From Candidatus Heimdallarchaeota archaeon (GTDB lineage Archaea > Asgardarchaeota > Heimdallarchaeia > Heimdallarchaeales > Kariarchaeaceae), in contig WAMJ01000005.1 of assembly GCA_015522385.1 (NCBI GenBank), positions 1 to 13,978 of the forward strand: 13,978 nucleotides of DNA, in the 5' to 3' direction. Both the position numbers and the translations under genes were made by a program. The notes below the pieces were generated by a model. The model did no database searches. It worked only from the letters and a program-made list of their open reading frames with translations, and had not been told where the DNA came from. Shown here one piece after another: positions 7,023 through 13,907 of the stretch. Numbering within the stretch: the first letter of the stretch is position 1; each line of letters starts with the position of its first letter.

Positions 7023-8003
7023 GCTCTTGGGTAGACTGGATAATTCCTGCTCGATCTCCTCTATAGTCTCCACGATGTCATGGTTTCCAGACTCGGGATA
7101 GGGGTAGACCGAGCTGACATTTATCTCGCAGAGCTTGTAGCCCTTGTTAACAAGGAAGTCTGCATCCCAGAGAACAGGGAGCTCTTCCCTGCTGATGACG
7201 AGCAGATTCATTAGCTCAGGTATCCATACTTCCTCCATCTGCCTTCTTAGTTCGGCGAACCTCTGCTCCGTCTTGGGGAAGTATACTCTTGGTTCCGGGT
7301 AGATCGGCTTATCGGGTTCGGGTGGCCAGACCAATGCGGTCACGTGCTGATGACCAAACCCTATCACCCTGTCCCTCGTCATGTAGACCCTAGTCATCCC
7401 CTCCGGCTCGGGGTCGATGTATGGCTGGTCGACCACGTGTGCGAACGGGAGTTTGTGCACGAACTCACTCAGACGTATCCTCTCCTCAAGACTGTCCCTC
7501 GCAGCATGGATTGTCCTGACCATCGGGTCGTCATCGGTTGAGAGAAGTTCTACCCTCCATACTCCCAGCCCTCCGTTTCCCCTGATTTGCTTCAACACCC
7601 GTGGGCCTTTCCTCAGATTCATTGGAAGTTGCTCCCAAATCTCCTTCCTATTCCTGTACAGGTGGATATCTTCACCCCAAGACATTTCCCGCGTGTAGTA
7701 CAGCACCTGCTTTGTCCCCAACCTTGCGATTACCCTCGGGTGCGTACTGACAAACACCGTATCGGACACCTCCTCGAGAAGTTTGTTGAGCAGGCTCCGA
7801 TCCCTCCCGTTCTGGATGGGGTTGTACCACACAAGCAATACGTCCAGCCGCTTTACCTGTTCTTCGATCTCACCCCGTCTCTCATCAGAGTACGAGATGA
7901 GCTCGGTGCTGTGACCAGCCTCGTCAAGAGCCTTGAAGAGCAATCTTAGTCTACTACCCTCTTTAGAGTCATTTCCATGAGGTAGTAAGAGTCCGATTCT
8001 CAT
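7020..8003 (-). CDS. ATP-grasp protein of the Cj0069 family
   Basis: A 327-residue cytosolic protein with the ATP-grasp architecture and the hallmarks of the Cj0069 family. Residues 1-85 form a Rossmann-like pre-ATP-grasp domain. LGTKQVLYYTREMSWGEDIH (95-114) is a family motif. VLKQIRGNGGLGVW (136-149) holds the nucleotide-binding lysine K138 and the flexible glycine loop. VDQPYI (191-196), GFGHQ (215-219), VLWDADF (277-283) and CEINVSSV (292-299) follow; Asp280, Asp282, Glu293 and Asn295 are the likely metal-ATP ligands. ATP-grasp enzymes join a carboxylate (through an acyl phosphate) to an amine or thiol. The substrate of this family is not known to me. The downstream neighbour is a membrane protein. 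A stronger TATA box lies at 8050-8057, giving a leader of about 25 bases. Family call firm, reaction unknown. Confidence 0.85.
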   Translation of the reverse strand: MRIGLLLPHGNDSKEGSRLRLLFKALDEAGHSTELISYSDERRGEIEEQVKRLDVLLVWYNPIQNGRDRSLLNKLLEEVSDTVFVSTHPRVIARLGTKQVLYYTREMSWGEDIHLYRNRKEIWEQLPMNLRKGPRVLKQIRGNGGLGVWRVELLSTDDDPMVRTIHAARDSLEERIRLSEFVHKLPFAHVVDQPYIDPEPEGMTRVYMTRDRVIGFGHQHVTALVWPPEPDKPIYPEPRVYFPKTEQRFAELRRQMEEVWIPELMNLLVISREELPVLWDADFLVNKGYKLCEINVSSVYPYPESGNHDIVETIEEIEQELSSLPKS

Positions 8004-8049
8004 TGCCTACTTGTAGGGTCGTAATTCAAAAATCTAGTGAATCTATGAC

Positions 8050-8057
8050 ATATATTT
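8050..8057 (-). promoter_or_regulatory. TATA box for the ATP-grasp operon
   Basis: On the minus strand aatatatg is the best TATA match upstream of the ATP-grasp gene. Transcription would start near 8028, leaving a leader of about 25 bases before the ATG at 8003. The leader contains a weak purine stretch (aagtagg), not a convincing Shine-Dalgarno sequence. Confidence 0.4.
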
Positions 8058-8283
8058 GATCGAAATTCAAGGATAACTGAACAAATGCCTTTGGTGCAAT
8101 CAAAAGTTGCTGATCTGAGTATCGTCCTTGGAGGTTAGTTGCCTATGTATAGTATTTAGTGCCGATATTCCACATATCAATATCTGACATTAAATAATAA
8201 TTCGAAATAATTTATTTTTCTTACCAAAAGTCCATTCATGGGGGTTCTGCTTCATGCCTCTGCTCATGCGATAATTTCAATAT

Positions 8284-8291
8284 GTTTATTT
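8284..8291 (+). promoter_or_regulatory. TATA box for the ArsR-like regulator
   Basis: The box gtttattt is centred about 31 bases before the ATG at 8319, giving a very short or absent leader. A second AT stretch (tgtttaaaat, 8303-8312) is too close to the start to act as its TATA box. Confidence 0.4.
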
Positions 8292-8318
8292 AGACCCTCG
8301 CCTGTTTAAAATCATCGG

Positions 8319-8744
8319 ATGAAATCATCTATTTCCAAAGAAAGTCTAAGAGAGGCCTATATCACAACAATCGACCTAGGGGTGAGGGAGAAGACCGAAT
8401 TTAACCACTATTTTAAGATCATGAATCAGACCCTTGAGCAAATAAATGAGCTGGGAAGGAAACCAGAATTCCAGCGGCTGCTCGAGTTCGCCAACGCCTT
8501 GGCCAATGAGATCCGATTGAAGATCCTCCACTACATTTACAAGAATGGAAAGACCTGTTTTTGCGAGCTGGAGAACCTCTTCGGGGTCAAGAAGAGTACC
8601 CTGAACTACCATGTCAAGATGATGGTCAGAGCCGGGCTCCTCAAGAGCTCGAAGTCAGGGAAGCTTGTCATTCTCGAGCTGAGTGATGATTTCCCCACCC
8701 TCATCCCCTCCGTCTTTATGTCCTCCTTCGAAGGAATGAACTGA
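8319..8744 (+). CDS. ArsR-type winged-helix transcription regulator
   Basis: A 141-residue DNA-binding protein. An N-terminal helical extension (1-50), longer than in minimal ArsR proteins, precedes the winged helix: LANEIRLKILHYIY (61-74) is helix 1, CELENLFGVKKSTLNYHVKMM (82-102) the helix-turn-helix, and AGLLKSSKSGKLVILELSDD (104-123) the wing. C80 and C82 (T-C-F-C-E-L) sit where ArsR/SmtB metal sensors carry their ELCxC motif on the recognition-side helix, so metal, metalloid or redox sensing through these thiols is possible, but one CxC pair is not proof. Its stop is 3 bases from the end of the minus-strand ABC exporter operon, so the two units converge. Control of that operon is a natural guess, unsupported by a recognised operator. 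DNA-binding family sure; ligand unknown. Confidence 0.85.
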   Translation: MKSSISKESLREAYITTIDLGVREKTEFNHYFKIMNQTLEQINELGRKPEFQRLLEFANALANEIRLKILHYIYKNGKTCFCELENLFGVKKSTLNYHVKMMVRAGLLKSSKSGKLVILELSDDFPTLIPSVFMSSFEGMN

Positions 8745-8747
8745 TAT

Positions 8748-9572
8748 TTAAAGCAGATTCAGCCCTGATCTTCTCACCCGGTTCTCGGAGAACTTCAAGA
8801 CGAAGATTGAAGTTACCAAGAAGAGTACTGAGCTAAGCACGAGCAATCCCCACTCAGTTACCACGGGGAGGATGGGGATCCAAGAACTGTTGAATGAGTA
8901 GTACCTGACGAGATCGTAGGCATAGCTGAACGGGAGGAGGTACGATATCCATCGCAGGAATCCAGGCATAGTCTGCACGGGGATGAATGCTCCCCCAAGG
9001 AACTGGAACAGGATCTGGAATATGTCCACAATGTTCTGCACCTGCTTGAAATGGAGAGCGACCATGCTGAGAACAATTCCCAAGGAGGTCACCATGATGA
9101 AGAATGTGACTAGGGTCAGAAGTAGCATGGGGTTCACAGAGGTAAGCAACAACAGCAGTCCAAGCATGGGGAGGAAGAAGATCTGCCTCACAAGGAGATC
9201 CGAGACAATCCCACCGACGTAGTACGCGTATCTCGACGCTGGAGTACTGTAGATATACTCCAGTGTCCCGTTGTAGAGGTCTCGATTTATCCTGTTCAGA
9301 GGAGTGAACAGAGCGGAACTCTGGAAGATCATGACCATGATCCCTGACAGAAAGAACAGGAAGAGGGCATTTGGAGGAGAATCCCCGTCAAAAAGGAGAT
9401 CCGTCCGGAAGTCCAGCGCCAAGGAGAGGACGAAGAAGGAGACCACGAGCAGTGTGACCTCGACCAGACCTGCGATGAAATTCGCCCTGTACCTGAAGCT
9501 TATCCTTATGTCCTTCCTCACCGTGTTAACCATGACGGCGAAGAATCCCGAGCTGTGCGTATTTACTGACAT
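8748..9572 (-). CDS. ABC-2 type transporter permease (second copy)
   Basis: A 274-residue membrane subunit of a DrrB/ABC-2-type exporter with about six helices. A cytoplasmic amphipathic N-terminus (KDIRISFRYRANF, about 20-32) enters helix 1 at GLVEVTLLVVSFFVL. The conserved cytoplasmic segment LNRINRDLYNGTLEYIYSTP (92-111) follows helix 2 and resembles the coupling region that contacts the ATPase. The C-terminal half has the usual family pattern of GAFIPVQTMPGFLRWISYLL (about 190-210). It is a paralogue of the gene immediately upstream in the operon (shared FRYRANF and NRDLYNGTLEY). It starts at ATG 9572, preceded by AGGAG at spacing 9, overlapping the stop of the upstream permease; this is the clearest Shine-Dalgarno in the window. 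With its paralogue it probably forms the heterodimeric pore of one exporter. Substrate (drug, lipid or peptide) unknown. Confidence 0.9.
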   Translation of the reverse strand: MSVNTHSSGFFAVMVNTVRKDIRISFRYRANFIAGLVEVTLLVVSFFVLSLALDFRTDLLFDGDSPPNALFLFFLSGIMVMIFQSSALFTPLNRINRDLYNGTLEYIYSTPASRYAYYVGGIVSDLLVRQIFFLPMLGLLLLLTSVNPMLLLTLVTFFIMVTSLGIVLSMVALHFKQVQNIVDIFQILFQFLGGAFIPVQTMPGFLRWISYLLPFSYAYDLVRYYSFNSSWIPILPVVTEWGLLVLSSVLFLVTSIFVLKFSENRVRRSGLNLL

Positions 9573-9581
9573 GATTACTCA

Positions 9582-9586
9582 CTCCT
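9582..9586 (-). promoter_or_regulatory. Shine-Dalgarno sequence of the second permease
   Basis: AGGAG on the minus strand ends 9 bases before the ATG at 9572 and overlaps the TAG stop of the upstream permease. It fixes the start of the second permease and shows that this organism uses ribosome-binding sites inside operons while first genes appear leaderless. Confidence 0.6.
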
Positions 9587-10406
9587 AGAGGAGGTGCAAG
9601 CCCCTTATCTTGCTGAATTCCTCGACCCTCCTCATCAGGTACTGCGAGACCGCCCAGTAGGCGATGGCGAAGAGAACCATAATTCCCCACATCACTGGGA
9701 CTGGGAGGATGGTCTCCCACTCACCGTTGAACGTGTAGTACCTCGCAAGATCTATAGCCCAAGTGTAAGGTAGCAAGTAACCTAACACCCTGATCTGGAT
9801 TGGTAGAATTGAAATCGGGAAGAAGAACCCACTCAGGAACTGGAAGAGTGTACCGATGATCCCGGCCAAAGAGCCGACCTGCTTCCATATTATCACCGAT
9901 AGGGAGACCATCGTGCCGAATGCCACCATTACAGTGGCCATGAGGAATAGATCCACGATGATGACCATAATCGGTATCAGCGTCACCATCCCACTCGCTA
10001 CCAAAAACATCAGGATTGGGACAATAAGTACGGAGGACATGGTGGCCTCCGCAAGCACAACCCCGACGAAGTAACCGATCCTGTTGTGAGGAGAGCTGAA
10101 AAGATATTCGAGAGTCCCGTTGTACAAGTCCCTGTTCACCGTATTCAGCGGAGTCCAGAGGGCGACCCCATCGAAGACTATGAAGAGAAATCCCGATATG
10201 AAGAACAGTAGGGTCTGCTCCAAGGACAGGTCCAGAGACCTGAAGGAGTATGCTCCCGCGAAGAGATAGAAGACGAGAATGAACAGGACGCTCCTGACAA
10301 AACCACCGAGGAAATTCGCCCTGTACCTAAACCTCATCCTCATATCCATGGTGTAGCTGGCCCTGACCACTCCGAGGAAGCCGGGTGACACGACATCACT
10401 GTGCAT
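9585..10406 (-). CDS. ABC-2 type transporter permease (first copy)
   Basis: A 273-residue integral membrane subunit, nearly the same length as the following permease and clearly homologous: MRMRFRYRANFLGGF (about 22-36) before helix 1, and LNTVNRDLYNGTLEYLFSSP (91-110) after helix 2. About six helices, no ATP-binding motif. It should pair with its paralogue as the two membrane halves of an exporter powered by the ATPase encoded just upstream. The ATG at 10406 is preceded by GGAG directly abutting it, too close to work as a ribosome-binding site, so the exact start is less certain than for its neighbour; a GTG five codons in is an alternative. The gap to the ATPase stop is 26 bases, and the 12-base gap to the next permease is bridged by that gene's Shine-Dalgarno sequence. 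Confidence 0.9.
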   Translation of the reverse strand: MHSDVVSPGFLGVVRASYTMDMRMRFRYRANFLGGFVRSVLFILVFYLFAGAYSFRSLDLSLEQTLLFFISGFLFIVFDGVALWTPLNTVNRDLYNGTLEYLFSSPHNRIGYFVGVVLAEATMSSVLIVPILMFLVASGMVTLIPIMVIIVDLFLMATVMVAFGTMVSLSVIIWKQVGSLAGIIGTLFQFLSGFFFPISILPIQIRVLGYLLPYTWAIDLARYYTFNGEWETILPVPVMWGIMVLFAIAYWAVSQYLMRRVEEFSKIRGLHLL

Positions 10407-10432
10407 CTCCGCTGAAAATGGGTGAGGATTGG

Positions 10433-11398
10433 TCAGGTTCTCACCTCCTCGTCCTTGAACGCACCAATATGGTGGATGAAAGCGTCCTCCAGCGAGATCG
10501 AGTGCTGCTTGATCCCCACCTTCACACCCTCCACCTTCAGCACCCCAAGGATGTCGTCGAGGCCTTCGAACACGTCATCCACGCCGAAGGAATACCACGC
10601 TCCAGTGTTCGTCTCCTTGATAACCGTCTGAAGAACTGAATCCAAGGAGGACAGCCTCTTTACCACGTTGGTAGGTACTCTGTCCTTCTCGATCTCGATG
10701 AACTCTGTCGCTCCCACACTCCGCTTGAGGTTCTCGGGTGTGTCCGTGAGGTGAACTCTGCCACGGTCGATCAGGCTGCAGCGATCCGAGAGGTAGTCCA
10801 CCTCGCTCAGTACGTGGGAGGTGAGAAGAAGGGACTTCCCGTCCTTGACCATCTCCCTGAGGTAGTCGCGGATATTGCTCGCCGCGATCGGGTCCAGACC
10901 CTTTGTCGGCTCGTCCAGAATCACGATCGGAGAGTCGTGGAGCAGAGCCCTCATAATCACAACACTCTGCTTCTGGCCACCTGACAGATGCATGAACTGC
11001 TTCTCCATGAGCGAGTCCTCAATCCTGAACTTCTCGCTCAGGACGGCTATTCTCTCGTCAATATAATCCTTAGAGAGCCCCCGGAGCGCGCCGAAGAACC
11101 TGAGGTTCTCTACCGGGTTCAGACGAGCGTACATAGACCGCTCGGTGTCCTGCCCCACGTATCCCATGACCTGTCTTACAGAGTTGGCGTCCCTCTCGAC
11201 ATCCACACCCATGACTGTCACCTCCCCGGAGTCCATCCTCAGCAGGGTGGTGATGATCTTGATCAGCGTGGTCTTCCCCGCTCCGTTGGGGCCGAGGAGT
11301 CCGTGGATCTCCCCCCTTCTGACATTGAGCACCGCTCCGTCCAACGCGGTCTTCGACCCGTACCGCTTGACGACATCAACTGCATTAATTACATTCAT
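10433..11398 (-). CDS. ABC exporter ATP-binding protein, DrrA-like
   Basis: A 321-residue cytoplasmic ATPase that powers the two ABC-2 permeases encoded downstream. All motifs are intact: Walker A GPNGAGKTT (36-44), Q-loop Gln83 in GYVGQD, signature LSGGQ (138-142), Walker B IVILDE (158-163) with catalytic Glu163, D-loop GLD (167-169) and H-loop His195 in TSH. A C-terminal extension (about 215-321), rich in charged residues, matches the DrrA/NodI-type regulatory tail. The minus-strand frame extends upstream to 11443, but the ATG at 11398 sits about 27 bases from a strong TATA box (11422-11429) and begins with the natural family N-terminus (INAVDVVKRYG), so I start there. First gene of a three-gene operon; no solute-binding protein, consistent with export. 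Confidence 0.94.
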   Translation of the reverse strand: MNVINAVDVVKRYGSKTALDGAVLNVRRGEIHGLLGPNGAGKTTLIKIITTLLRMDSGEVTVMGVDVERDANSVRQVMGYVGQDTERSMYARLNPVENLRFFGALRGLSKDYIDERIAVLSEKFRIEDSLMEKQFMHLSGGQKQSVVIMRALLHDSPIVILDEPTKGLDPIAASNIRDYLREMVKDGKSLLLTSHVLSEVDYLSDRCSLIDRGRVHLTDTPENLKRSVGATEFIEIEKDRVPTNVVKRLSSLDSVLQTVIKETNTGAWYSFGVDDVFEGLDDILGVLKVEGVKVGIKQHSISLEDAFIHHIGAFKDEEVRT

Positions 11399-11421
11399 CC
11401 AATCTAAAACTCCGTGCTGGT

Positions 11422-11429
11422 CTATATAT
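11422..11429 (-). promoter_or_regulatory. TATA box of the ABC exporter operon
   Basis: On the minus strand atatatag is centred 27 bases upstream of the ATG at 11398. It is one of the best TATA matches in the window and places the transcription start almost exactly at the start codon. It lies inside the longer open frame that begins at 11443, which argues against that upstream start. Confidence 0.6.
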
Positions 11430-11445
11430 CGCATCCTCAACACGA

Positions 11446-11574
11446 GGGGTGAAGAGTTGCACCTCAGGGTTAATCGAGTGGGATCCGGTTGAAACTATCC
11501 TTCTATCTCTCCAACTGATCCACACCGCCACGTGGATGATCGAGAGTGTACGTTCACCCCAAGGGTAACTCTTC
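11446..11574. repeat. Inverted sequence elements in the divergent ABC/PH-protein intergenic region
   Basis: ggggtgaa (11446-11453) is the inverse of ttcacccc (11553-11560), and the overlapping gaagagtt (11451-11458) is the inverse of aactcttc (11567-11574), so a continuous 13-base left arm is matched by two separate right arms. Between them atccac/gtggat (11518-11523 and 11532-11537) can form a hairpin with an 8-base loop. The region separates the ABC operon promoter from the divergent 600-residue-protein gene. These may be operators, but chance is not excluded. Confidence 0.35.
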
Positions 11575-11631
11575 TAGCAACAAGTGGTAGAGACTTCGCT
11601 TTCAGTCCTCCAATCAGGGATATTTGCCAAA

Positions 11632-11639
11632 GATTATAA
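11632..11639 (+). promoter_or_regulatory. TATA-like box for the PH-domain membrane protein
   Basis: The box gattataa is centred about 19 bases before ATG 11655, closer than in other genes here. An in-frame TTG at 11664 would be at 28 bases. The protein start is therefore uncertain by three codons. Confidence 0.35.
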
Positions 11640-11654
11640 CCAATTCCTACGTAT

Positions 11655-13457
11655 ATGGTCTCATTGAAGCTCGTCCACTACTACCACCTGTTCCGCGAAA
11701 CCGAGATAGACCTGCGTGAGTTCGCAAGAGGTGAACTGGCCATCGTGCTCCCTGAGCAGGTTGCAGTCGTCCACAAGGATGTGGACGAGGGACGTCAGCT
11801 GCTGGAACAGCTCTCCAAGGAGTTTGGGAAGAAGATCGGACAGCTGGTGATCATGAAGCGATTCTCTCCAATGGACACTGCAGACATCACCCCAATGGAC
11901 GTGCTCTCCGCAGACACCACCCCAATGGACATCGCCCCGATTGACACCTCCCCGATGGATATTTCTTCCACTTCAGAGGCCTCTCGAAACCCCGAGGTGA
12001 AGGAAGATGTGGTAGGTCCACGGAACCAGATGGTGCAGGACGGGAAGGATGTAAACCCCGACTCCATCACACCCGACCCGAAGGTACACTACTACGACGT
12101 TGAGAGGTACCAACTCGTGGGTCCAGAACCCCAGAAGTACAAGGGTCTCAAACGGTTGACAAAGCTCTTCTCCAAGGAGCACCGACGACTCCTATCCTTG
12201 AGATTCGCCCGGTACGGAATTGCCAAGTCGAACGGCTTCAACCTGCGGCTGATAGCAGAACTGGTGGAGAGGGATATGGGCTCGATCGTGGAGTACACGA
12301 AGGGCTTCAGCAGTGCCGAGGAGCTCAGCAGACACCTCCGGAGGATCTACATTTCTGACATCGAGACGCAGAACCCCACGGTAGGGAAAGACATCGAGGT
12401 GCTGGCAGTAGCTGCGGAGGATCCGATGGACGAGAAGGCACTCTTCCTCAAGACCATGAAAGAGAAGCCCAAGACCTTTAGGAAATACTTCTCCCAATCC
12501 AAGTACGTCCGAGAGATTGACGTAAAGGGGATGGTCAAGAAACTGTTCCGCAGGAACGGTAGCAAGACCCCAGCTGAGACAAGCGGTACGAACGGGGATG
12601 TTCACCGTGCCCCGGGGCAGCAGGACAGTCCCACGGGGAGCTCCGTTCAACCGAACGGGAGCCTCGAAGGCGAGCAGGTCATCTTCGCCACCACCTCCAT
12701 GCTGCAGCTCCGTGATTTTAAGTACAGGTCAAACCTCTCCATGCGTACCGGGAAATTCATCGTGACCAACCGCAGGATCGTCACATACCGACGTAGATTC
12801 AGTCTCTTACCCTCCCTTCCATTCTTCGCCTTCGTCCGTCTAAACAACCGGATGGTCGCCCTCTTCTCCCAGATCGCCAGCCGTTTCAGGCTTGTTATGC
12901 CTGCGATCAAGGCATTCCTCAAGAGCTTCGGCGCGGTCATCCTTGGATTCCTCGCCGTCTTTTGGCAGAGTCTGCAACCCCTGATCATGGACATCGACCT
13001 GCCCCCACTCCCCAATCTCCCCGGTATCTCGGTTGCGTTCTCCGTCACCATCGACTTCGCCCTGGAGAATCCCACACTATTCGCCACTATACTCGGTGCC
13101 ATCGGGAGCCTCGGTCCAGTCTTCTACCAGCTATTCAGAATCGCATTCCTCAGGTCGAGGGCAGTCACCGTCGTCACCCCAGAGATGGTGCTGGGACTAG
13201 GTACTGTCGACCAGTTCCGAAGAGGGAAGGACAAGTCAGCAGCCCTTGTGCTCAGACCCATGGGGACCTCCAAGCTCCCACGATCCGAATTCGGGTTCAA
13301 GATCGTGCCGAGGAGCAACTCACCCGTCCCAGAGGCAGTCGGCCTCGACTCCATGCACATCGCACTGCTCGGGATGCTCGGGGTCGCAAAATGGTTCCGC
13401 AAGCCAGAAGAAATGGAGAGCCCGGAACAGGTTGCACAGATCCCACTAAATGAATAG
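11655..13457 (+). CDS. PH-like membrane protein with PMD-repeat linker
   Basis: A 600-residue protein I do not recognise as a whole. Residues 1-70 are a charged alpha/beta region. Residues 72-102 hold a degenerate repeat in which PMD (once PID) follows Thr, Ser or Ala, a likely flexible linker extending to about 140. Residues 140-305 are basic and helical (LRFARYGIAKSNGFNLRLIAEL near 183). A Gly/Ser/Pro-rich linker (306-337) leads to EGEQVIFATTS (338-348) and GKFIVTNRRIVTYRRR (366-381), which match bacterial PH-like domains, where the G-x-x-x-x-TN-R-R strand is diagnostic. Two likely membrane helices follow, at about 421-445 and 474-494, then a soluble tail that may complete the PH fold (VTPEMVLGLGTVDQFRRG). 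No signal peptide. Divergent from the ABC operon. It could be a membrane-anchored scaffold. Coding status secure; function unknown. Confidence 0.75.
   Translation: MVSLKLVHYYHLFRETEIDLREFARGELAIVLPEQVAVVHKDVDEGRQLLEQLSKEFGKKIGQLVIMKRFSPMDTADITPMDVLSADTTPMDIAPIDTSPMDISSTSEASRNPEVKEDVVGPRNQMVQDGKDVNPDSITPDPKVHYYDVERYQLVGPEPQKYKGLKRLTKLFSKEHRRLLSLRFARYGIAKSNGFNLRLIAELVERDMGSIVEYTKGFSSAEELSRHLRRIYISDIETQNPTVGKDIEVLAVAAEDPMDEKALFLKTMKEKPKTFRKYFSQSKYVREIDVKGMVKKLFRRNGSKTPAETSGTNGDVHRAPGQQDSPTGSSVQPNGSLEGEQVIFATTSMLQLRDFKYRSNLSMRTGKFIVTNRRIVTYRRRFSLLPSLPFFAFVRLNNRMVALFSQIASRFRLVMPAIKAFLKSFGAVILGFLAVFWQSLQPLIMDIDLPPLPNLPGISVAFSVTIDFALENPTLFATILGAIGSLGPVFYQLFRIAFLRSRAVTVVTPEMVLGLGTVDQFRRGKDKSAALVLRPMGTSKLPRSEFGFKIVPRSNSPVPEAVGLDSMHIALLGMLGVAKWFRKPEEMESPEQVAQIPLNE
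11865..11962 (+). repeat. In-frame degenerate repeat coding for PMD units
   Basis: Five copies of a ccnatgga(c/t)-type element (four PMD and one PID) recur at intervals of about 5 to 11 codons within the 600-residue protein gene. The copies are diverged enough that DNA slippage is not recent. At the protein level they give a Thr/Ser-Pro-Met-Asp linker. Confidence 0.6.
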
Positions 13458-13779
13458 GCCGGGGTGAACTAGCGAGACCTTCTGTCAGAGGCTCTCTGCC
13501 TGTGTCGAACTACGTTGTGGATCTATTTGGCATAGGTAAGGATGATCGCACGGACCTACCAGTTGGTCAGGTAGAACCCGATATAAAATAATCCCTACCC
13601 GGATGTCGCCCTGACATCATTCCCACAGACCTCCTCCACATAGTAGCATGTTCTCCACGAATGGACACCCCGATATACCTGTCACACACACAGAGACGAG
13701 GAAGTACAAGGAGCAGGAAGGAGACCCCATGATCGAGAGCTGTACCTGTTGCCTGACTGCTCATATGCACAAGGTCACG

Positions 13780-13849
13780 GTAATGTGCACACAGTAATGT
13801 GAACATGGTAATGTGAACATGGTAATGTGAACATGGTAATGTGAACCCT
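13780..13849 (+). repeat. Tandem repeat of 14 bp, five units
   Basis: Units start at 13780, 13794, 13808, 13822 and 13836 with an exact period of 14. The consensus is gtaatgtgaacatg. Three middle units are identical; the first ends cacaca and the last ends aaccct. Across each join lies a short dyad, acat-ggta-atgt or caca-gtaa-tgtg, so the array presents regularly spaced symmetric half-sites. The period is not a multiple of three and the array lies outside genes, about 60-130 bases upstream of a TATA box, which suits a multi-site regulator array. Confidence 0.85.
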
Positions 13850-13878
13850 GTCGTGGAAATCACACCCGAACACGACAG
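13848..13878. promoter_or_regulatory. Perfect 8-bp inverted repeat, candidate operator or hairpin
   Basis: ctgtcgtg (13848-13855) and cacgacag (13871-13878) are exact inverse copies separated by 15 bases. The element starts where the 14-bp repeat ends and stops 30 bases before the TATA box at 13908. It is most simply read as an operator or activator site for the truncated downstream gene. Confidence 0.55.
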
Positions 13879-13907
13879 TTGCACACGGCTGGAGACGCCA
13901 CGGCACA

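Larger units (their letters stand above)
8004..8318. other. AT-rich divergent intergenic region
   Basis: This 315-base gap between the minus-strand ATP-grasp operon and the plus-strand ArsR-like gene contains no open frame longer than about 20 codons and no tRNA-like sequence. It is much richer in A and T than its surroundings, most strongly at 8180-8222. It contains an inverted repeat, gatatt/aatatc (8164-8169 and 8179-8184, 9-base spacer), and an imperfect direct repeat tctgcttcatgc/tctgctcatgc (8246-8257 and 8259-8269) 15 bases upstream of the ArsR-like gene's TATA box. These could be operators. Confidence 0.5.

Noticed and set aside
8004..8318. tRNA or small structured RNA gene
   Set aside because: No T-arm or anticodon-arm signature and no GC-rich stems; the region is uniformly AT-rich.
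12192..12650. 152-codon minus-strand open frame inside the 600-residue protein gene
   Set aside because: It is an antisense shadow: no promoter, no recognisable domain, and fully contained in a longer, better supported gene.
13780..13849. CRISPR array
   Set aside because: The units are directly abutting 14-mers with no spacers, and there are no cas genes.
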